Shown: piece after piece, positions 28,835 through 32,721 of the stretch | Layout of the letters: the number at the start of each line of letters is the position of its first letter | How positions within the stretch are numbered: position 1 is the stretch's first letter | Assembly (NCBI RefSeq): GCF_006151805.1 | Contig: NZ_VDDA01000042.1 | Coordinates: forward strand, 1-32,721 | DNA from: Methylobacterium terricola | Lineage (GTDB): Bacteria; Pseudomonadota; Alphaproteobacteria; Rhizobiales; Beijerinckiaceae | Reading direction: 5' to 3' | Length of the DNA: 32,721 bases | The notes under the pieces: generated by a model | The model's database searches: none | Told to the model about the DNA's origin: nothing | Seen by the model: only the letters and a program-made list of their open reading frames with translations | Program-made: the position numbers and the translations under genes

Positions 28835-29700
28835 GGGCCGCTTCGTCGGCGCTGGTCGCCCACCTCACGGCCCTGCGGGCGCAGCGCGATGTCGCGCTCC
28901 TCTACGCCGACTGCTACGCGATCACCCTGCGCTCGGGCATGGTGATCGCGGTCACCAACGCCGATGTCGCGGTGCCGCTCGACGGGTTCGTCTACCTCGC
29001 CAACTCGCTCATGGTCGACGGCCTGCGATTCCGCTGCTCGGTCGGTCTCGAGGTCGACCAGCAGCAGGTCACGCTCTCGGCCCGGCCAACCGACCTGATC
29101 GGCGGCGTGCCGGCGATGGTGGCGATCCGCAACGGCGTCCTCGACGGGGCGCGGATCCGGCGGGAGCGGGCCTTCCTGACCGACTGGACCTTGCCGCCGG
29201 TCGGTGCCGTGCTGCTGTTCCAGGGCCGCGTCTCGACGGTGGACGCGGTCGGGCGCACCTCCGCGCGGATCACGGTCGCCTCGGACCTCGTGCTGCTCGA
29301 CGTCGACATGCCGCGCAACGTCTGGCAGCCGACCTGCAACCACGTCCTGTTCGATTCCGGCTGCGGCCTGCCCAAGGAAGCGTTCGGGAGCGCCGGGGCG
29401 GTGGGGGCCGGCGCCACCCCGACGCGGATCCCGTGGACGGGCGCCTCGCCGGCCTACGCCCAGGGCACGCTCACGGTCACCGGTGGCGCCAATGCCGGCG
29501 CCACCGCCACCATCAAGGCGGCGGACGCCACCGGTCTGACCCTGGCCTATCCGCTTCCGATCGCGCCTGCCGCCAGCGACACCTTCATGGCCTACCAGGG
29601 CTGCGACCACACACTGGCGACCTGCCGGGCGAAGTTCGCCAACGCGGCCCGGTTCCGCGGCTTCCCCTTCGTGCCCACCCCCGAAACCGCCTTCGGATGA
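28831..29700 (+). CDS. DUF2163/phage BR0599-family baseplate hub protein
   Basis: GTG 28831 overlaps the previous stop and yields 289 residues. The family pattern is clear: CYAITLRSGMVIAVTNADVA, SVGLEVDQQQVTLSARPTDL, RERAFLTDWTLPPVGAVLLF, QPTCNHVLFDSGCGLPKEAF and C-terminal CDHTLATCRAKFANAARFRG followed by FPFVP. Its cysteines in CNH, SGC and CDHTLATC are those that bind an iron-sulfur cluster or metal in the gp13 hub of GTA structures. It forms the hub with the next proteins. Confidence 0.85.
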   Translation: MRAASSALVAHLTALRAQRDVALLYADCYAITLRSGMVIAVTNADVAVPLDGFVYLANSLMVDGLRFRCSVGLEVDQQQVTLSARPTDLIGGVPAMVAIRNGVLDGARIRRERAFLTDWTLPPVGAVLLFQGRVSTVDAVGRTSARITVASDLVLLDVDMPRNVWQPTCNHVLFDSGCGLPKEAFGSAGAVGAGATPTRIPWTGASPAYAQGTLTVTGGANAGATATIKAADATGLTLAYPLPIAPAASDTFMAYQGCDHTLATCRAKFANAARFRGFPFVPTPETAFG

Positions 29701-30158
29701 CCGCAGCCCTGAGCGAGATCCAGACGCGCGCCCATGTCGTCGCGCAGGCGCGACGCTGGATCGGCACCCCCTATCACCCGGGCGCCGACGTGCACGGGAT
29801 CGGCGTCGATTGCGGCATGCTGCTGGTGCGGGTCTTCGTCGATACCGGCCTCCTCCCGCCCTTCGACCCGCGTCCCTACCCGCAGGACTGGCACCTCCAC
29901 CGCGACGACGAGCGCTACCTCGGGTTCCTGCTGGGGCGCACCCGCGAGGTCTCGGGCCCCGAGCCCGGCGACATCGTGATGTTCCGGCAAGGCCGGACCT
30001 ACGCCCACGGCGGCATTGTCACCGCCACCGACCCGCTCGTCCTCGTGCATGCCTTCTCGCCAGCGCAGGCGGTGATCGAGGAGCCGTTGAGCCGCAACGG
30101 GATGCTGGCACAGCGCCAGCGGGCACCCCGGTTCTTCAGCGTCTGGGGGGCACCATGA
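29697..30158 (+). CDS. NlpC/P60 family tail peptidase
   Basis: ATG 29697 overlaps the previous TGA. The 153-residue protein carries the NlpC/P60 catalytic Cys in GVDCGMLLV (C39), preceded by RRWIGTPYHPGADVHG, and the catalytic His in AHGGIV (H104) after GDIVMFRQGRTY. Such tail-tip peptidases cleave the peptide cross-bridge of the cell wall to open a path for DNA. It is the counterpart of GTA gp14. The tape measure carries a second wall hydrolase. Confidence 0.88.
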   Translation: MTAALSEIQTRAHVVAQARRWIGTPYHPGADVHGIGVDCGMLLVRVFVDTGLLPPFDPRPYPQDWHLHRDDERYLGFLLGRTREVSGPEPGDIVMFRQGRTYAHGGIVTATDPLVLVHAFSPAQAVIEEPLSRNGMLAQRQRAPRFFSVWGAP

Positions 30159-32290
30159 GCCTGTTCGGGGGCAAGAAACGGCGGACGACCGTCACGCCGG
30201 ACTACACCGGCCTCCAGATCCACACCGCCTCGAGCGTGCTGCCGGTCGCGATCGTCTATGGCACCAACCGCGCCGCCCCGAACCTGATCTGGCACGACGG
30301 CTTCCAGACCCACGCCCAACTGCAGAAGACGAGGGGCGACAAGGGCAGTGCCAAGAAGACCACGGTCGCCGGCTACACCTACTCGACCTGGCTGATGCTC
30401 GGCGTCAGCGAAGGGCCGATCCGGGGTATCGGCACGATCTGGAACGGGCAGGCCAGCGCCGCCTATCCGGCCTACGGCCTGAGCCTCGTCGCCGGCACGA
30501 CGCCGCAGGAGCCCTGGGCACCGGCCACGGTCCGTTATCCCGACGCGGCCCTGGCTTATCCGGGCACCGCCTACGCCGCCTCGTCCGATTTCGACCTCGG
30601 CTCATCGGCCGGCATCTCGCAGCTCGCCTTCGAGGTGAGAGGGCGGCTCGTCGGCAGCCCATCGAGCGCCGACGACGCCGACCCGGCCGCCATGCTGGTC
30701 GACTTCCTGACCAATGCGCAGTACGGCGTCGGCTTCCCGGCCGCCTCCCTCGATGCCCGCACGATCCTGGGGAGTTCGGGCGATGGATCCTACCAGACGT
30801 CCTGCGCGGCGCTGGGCCTCGCCCTCAGCCCGGTCCTCGCCGACCAGGAGACCGCCAGCAGCATCCTGACCCGCTGGCTCCTCCTCACCAACGCAGCCCC
30901 GGTCTGGTCAGGGGGCTTGCTGAAGATCGTCCCCTACGGCGACCTGCCAGTCACGGGTGGAACGGTGGCCGGCGGCACGGTCACGTTCCTGCCGAACGTC
31001 GCACCGGTCTACGACCTCACCGACGACGATTTCCTGCACGCCGAGGACGAGGATCCCGTCCGCCTCACCCGCAGCGACCCGCACGGCATCCCCAACCTCC
31101 AGCGGATCGAGTGCTCCGACCGCGGCCACGCCTACGCCGCCGCCACCGTCGAGGCGCGCGATCAGGCAGCGATCGAGCGCTTCGGCCTCAAGGCGGGCGC
31201 GAGCGTCACGGCCCGGGAGATCTGCGCGCTGCCGGTTGCAGGTCTCGTGGCGCAGCTCCTGCTCCAGCGCGCGCTCTACATCCGCAACACCTACGCGTTC
31301 CGGTTGTCCTGGGAGTACTGCCTCCTCGAGCCGATGGACATCGTCACACTGACCGATCCGGGCCTGGGGCTCGTCCGCACGCCGGTGCGCATCCGCGAGA
31401 TCGAGGAGGACGAGGCGGGCCTGCTGACGATCGTGGCGGAGGAGTTCCCGGGCGGCGTCGCGACTGCTTCCCGCTACCCGGTCGCCGGTTCCACCGGCCG
31501 CAGCATCAACCGCGATGTCGCCGCCGCACCGGTCAACCCGCCGGTGGTCTTCGAGCCGCCGCCGGGACTCACCGGCGGCGAGGCGCAGGTCTGGGTCGCG
31601 GCCTCGGGCGGGAGCGGCGGGGTGGCCGACCCCAACTGGGGGGGCGCCGTGGTATGGATCTCGCGCGACGGTACGAGCTACGCCGAGATCGGCACCATCA
31701 CGGCGCCGGCCCGCCACGGCGTCCTGACCGCCGCCCTGCCGGCTCCGGCGACGATCAACCCGGACACCGGCTCGACGCTGGCAGTGGATCTCGCCCGATC
31801 GGCAGGCGTCCTCAACGGCGGGAGCCTCGCCGACGCGCAAGCAGCCGTCACCCTGGCGCTGGTGGACCGTGAACTCCTCGCCTACGTGGGCGCGACGCTC
31901 ACGGGCCCGAACGCCTACGCGCTGACGACCCTGATGCGCGGGCTGTATGGCTCCGCGCCTGCCGCTCACGGGGCCGGCGCGTCGTTCGCCAGGCTCGACG
32001 AGGCCGTGTTCCGCTACGCCCTGCCGGCGGCCTATCTGGGCGTGCCGATCAGCTTCAAGCTGCAGTCGTTCAACGTGTTCGGCGAAGGGGTGCAGGACCT
32101 CGCCACCTGCGTGGCCTACACCTACACGCCCGTTGGCTCGGGCCGGATGGGGCCGGTGGCGGAGGCCCTGGCGGTGGGCAATCCCGTCGACCTCGGAATC
32201 GCCTCTCAGACGGCGGCACAGGCCGACGATTTCGGCCTCGCCTCCGACCCATACCCCTTCTTCATCGATCTCGGGCTCGCCTCCTCATGA
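30155..32290 (+). CDS. Tail tip / host-attachment protein (J-like)
   Basis: The 711-residue protein starts at ATG 30155, overlapping the upstream stop. It has TGLQIHTASSVLPVAIVYGT, ATYPDAALAYPGT-like strands, AMLVDFLTNAQYGVGFPAAS, SILTRWLLLTNAAPVWSGGL and PNLQRIECSDRGHAYAAATV, marks of tail-tip proteins of the J/GTA gp15 C-terminal type. The last third has TLMRGLYGSAPAAHGAGASF and ISFKLQSFNVFGEGVQDLA, common near the end of these tips. The TIM barrel that usually sits in front of this part in GTA gp15 is in a separate gene here. It ends overlapping the fibre gene. Confidence 0.82.
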   Translation: MSLFGGKKRRTTVTPDYTGLQIHTASSVLPVAIVYGTNRAAPNLIWHDGFQTHAQLQKTRGDKGSAKKTTVAGYTYSTWLMLGVSEGPIRGIGTIWNGQASAAYPAYGLSLVAGTTPQEPWAPATVRYPDAALAYPGTAYAASSDFDLGSSAGISQLAFEVRGRLVGSPSSADDADPAAMLVDFLTNAQYGVGFPAASLDARTILGSSGDGSYQTSCAALGLALSPVLADQETASSILTRWLLLTNAAPVWSGGLLKIVPYGDLPVTGGTVAGGTVTFLPNVAPVYDLTDDDFLHAEDEDPVRLTRSDPHGIPNLQRIECSDRGHAYAAATVEARDQAAIERFGLKAGASVTAREICALPVAGLVAQLLLQRALYIRNTYAFRLSWEYCLLEPMDIVTLTDPGLGLVRTPVRIREIEEDEAGLLTIVAEEFPGGVATASRYPVAGSTGRSINRDVAAAPVNPPVVFEPPPGLTGGEAQVWVAASGGSGGVADPNWGGAVVWISRDGTSYAEIGTITAPARHGVLTAALPAPATINPDTGSTLAVDLARSAGVLNGGSLADAQAAVTLALVDRELLAYVGATLTGPNAYALTTLMRGLYGSAPAAHGAGASFARLDEAVFRYALPAAYLGVPISFKLQSFNVFGEGVQDLATCVAYTYTPVGSGRMGPVAEALAVGNPVDLGIASQTAAQADDFGLASDPYPFFIDLGLASS

Positions 32291-32721
32291 GCATCCGGCT
32301 GCAGTTCCTGCGGGAAACGTGGGCCTTCCTGCGCACCTTCACCGGCCGCGCCGGCGAGATCGCGATCGATAGCACCAACAATCGCATCGTCGTGCATGAC
32401 GGAACCACCCCTGGCGGCTTCCCGACCGTGACTGCGGCGGATCTCGAGACGCTCCAGAACGTCAGCCTATTTGGTTTCGGCACCACCGCCGACGCCACCA
32501 ACCCGTTCGCCGCCAAGCTGAACAAGGCGCTCTGGACCGCGCTCGCCACCAGCGAGGGCGGGACCGGGGATCTGCGCTACACCCTGAACAAGGAAGCCGC
32601 CGGCAACGTGCTGTCGCTGCTGTTCCAGTCCGGGTTCTCCGGCCGGGCCGAACTCGGGCTCACCGGCGACGACGACGTGCGCCTGAAGGTCTCGGCCGAC
32701 GGGAGCACCTGGCGCGAGGCC
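32287..32721 (+). CDS. Tail fibre/tip protein, N-terminal part, runs off the window
   Basis: ATG 32287 overlaps the tip stop. The 145 visible residues have GRAGEIAIDSTNNRIVVHDG, a short beta unit typical of the N-terminal tropism-determinant or fibre anchor of many phages. LNKEAAGNVLSLLFQSGFSG and RAELGLTGDDDVRLKVSADG follow, as found in alphaproteobacterial prophage fibres. The receptor-binding part lies beyond the window edge. Confidence 0.75.
   Translation, partial: MSIRLQFLRETWAFLRTFTGRAGEIAIDSTNNRIVVHDGTTPGGFPTVTAADLETLQNVSLFGFGTTADATNPFAAKLNKALWTALATSEGGTGDLRYTLNKEAAGNVLSLLFQSGFSGRAELGLTGDDDVRLKVSADGSTWREA

Overview
The window is about 70% G+C with strong third-position GC. Gene content and protein style point to an alphaproteobacterium, probably Methylobacterium or a relative; this is an inference from style, since no chromosomal marker is present. 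All of it is prophage-type DNA, in two nested layers.

Layer 1 is a siphovirus-like prophage whose late genes run left to right. At the far left are the tail end of an IS5-family transposase (3-116) and the 3' remnant of a gene the IS appears to interrupt (119-358). Then come an XkdF-like prohead protease/scaffold (379-2088) and the first 59 codons of the major capsid gene (2226-2402). The remaining capsid codons resume 14 kb later (16517-17887). They are followed by head-tail joining proteins, tail terminator, tail tube, a tail-chaperone pair with a probable -1 frameshift, an embedded opposite-strand AT-rich ORF, a tape measure carrying a SleB-like wall hydrolase, a gene-transfer-agent-like distal tail module (TIM barrel, DUF2460, DUF2163/BR0599, NlpC/P60, tail tip) and the start of a fibre gene that leaves the window.

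Layer 2 is a 14.1-kb integrative element lying inside the capsid gene between two copies of TTCTACGAC(T/C)TGGA (2394-2407 and 16517-16530). Joining the halves at this repeat restores one continuous capsid frame. The element encodes a tyrosine integrase against its right end, an excisionase-like HTH protein at its left end, a replication module (PC4-like protein, PrimPol/RecA-fold ATPase, a repeat cluster that may be an origin), a serine recombinase with a frameshift, its own small and large terminase, a free-standing M41-like metallopeptidase, an unusual class II tRNA gene with a UCC anticodon, a winged-helix-like protein, an antisense AT-rich three-gene cassette, a 445-bp regulatory region and a P22-type antirepressor. 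It has no portal, capsid or tail genes.

The simplest reading is a phage satellite (or satellite-like prophage) that parasitises a tailed phage. It brings replication and packaging functions, takes virion parts from a helper, and sits in the helper-type capsid gene, so the surrounding prophage cannot make capsid unless the element excises. Other notable signals are three small stem-loops with the same CGTCAGAA loop and covarying stems, and a palindromic operator-like sequence present twice in the element.
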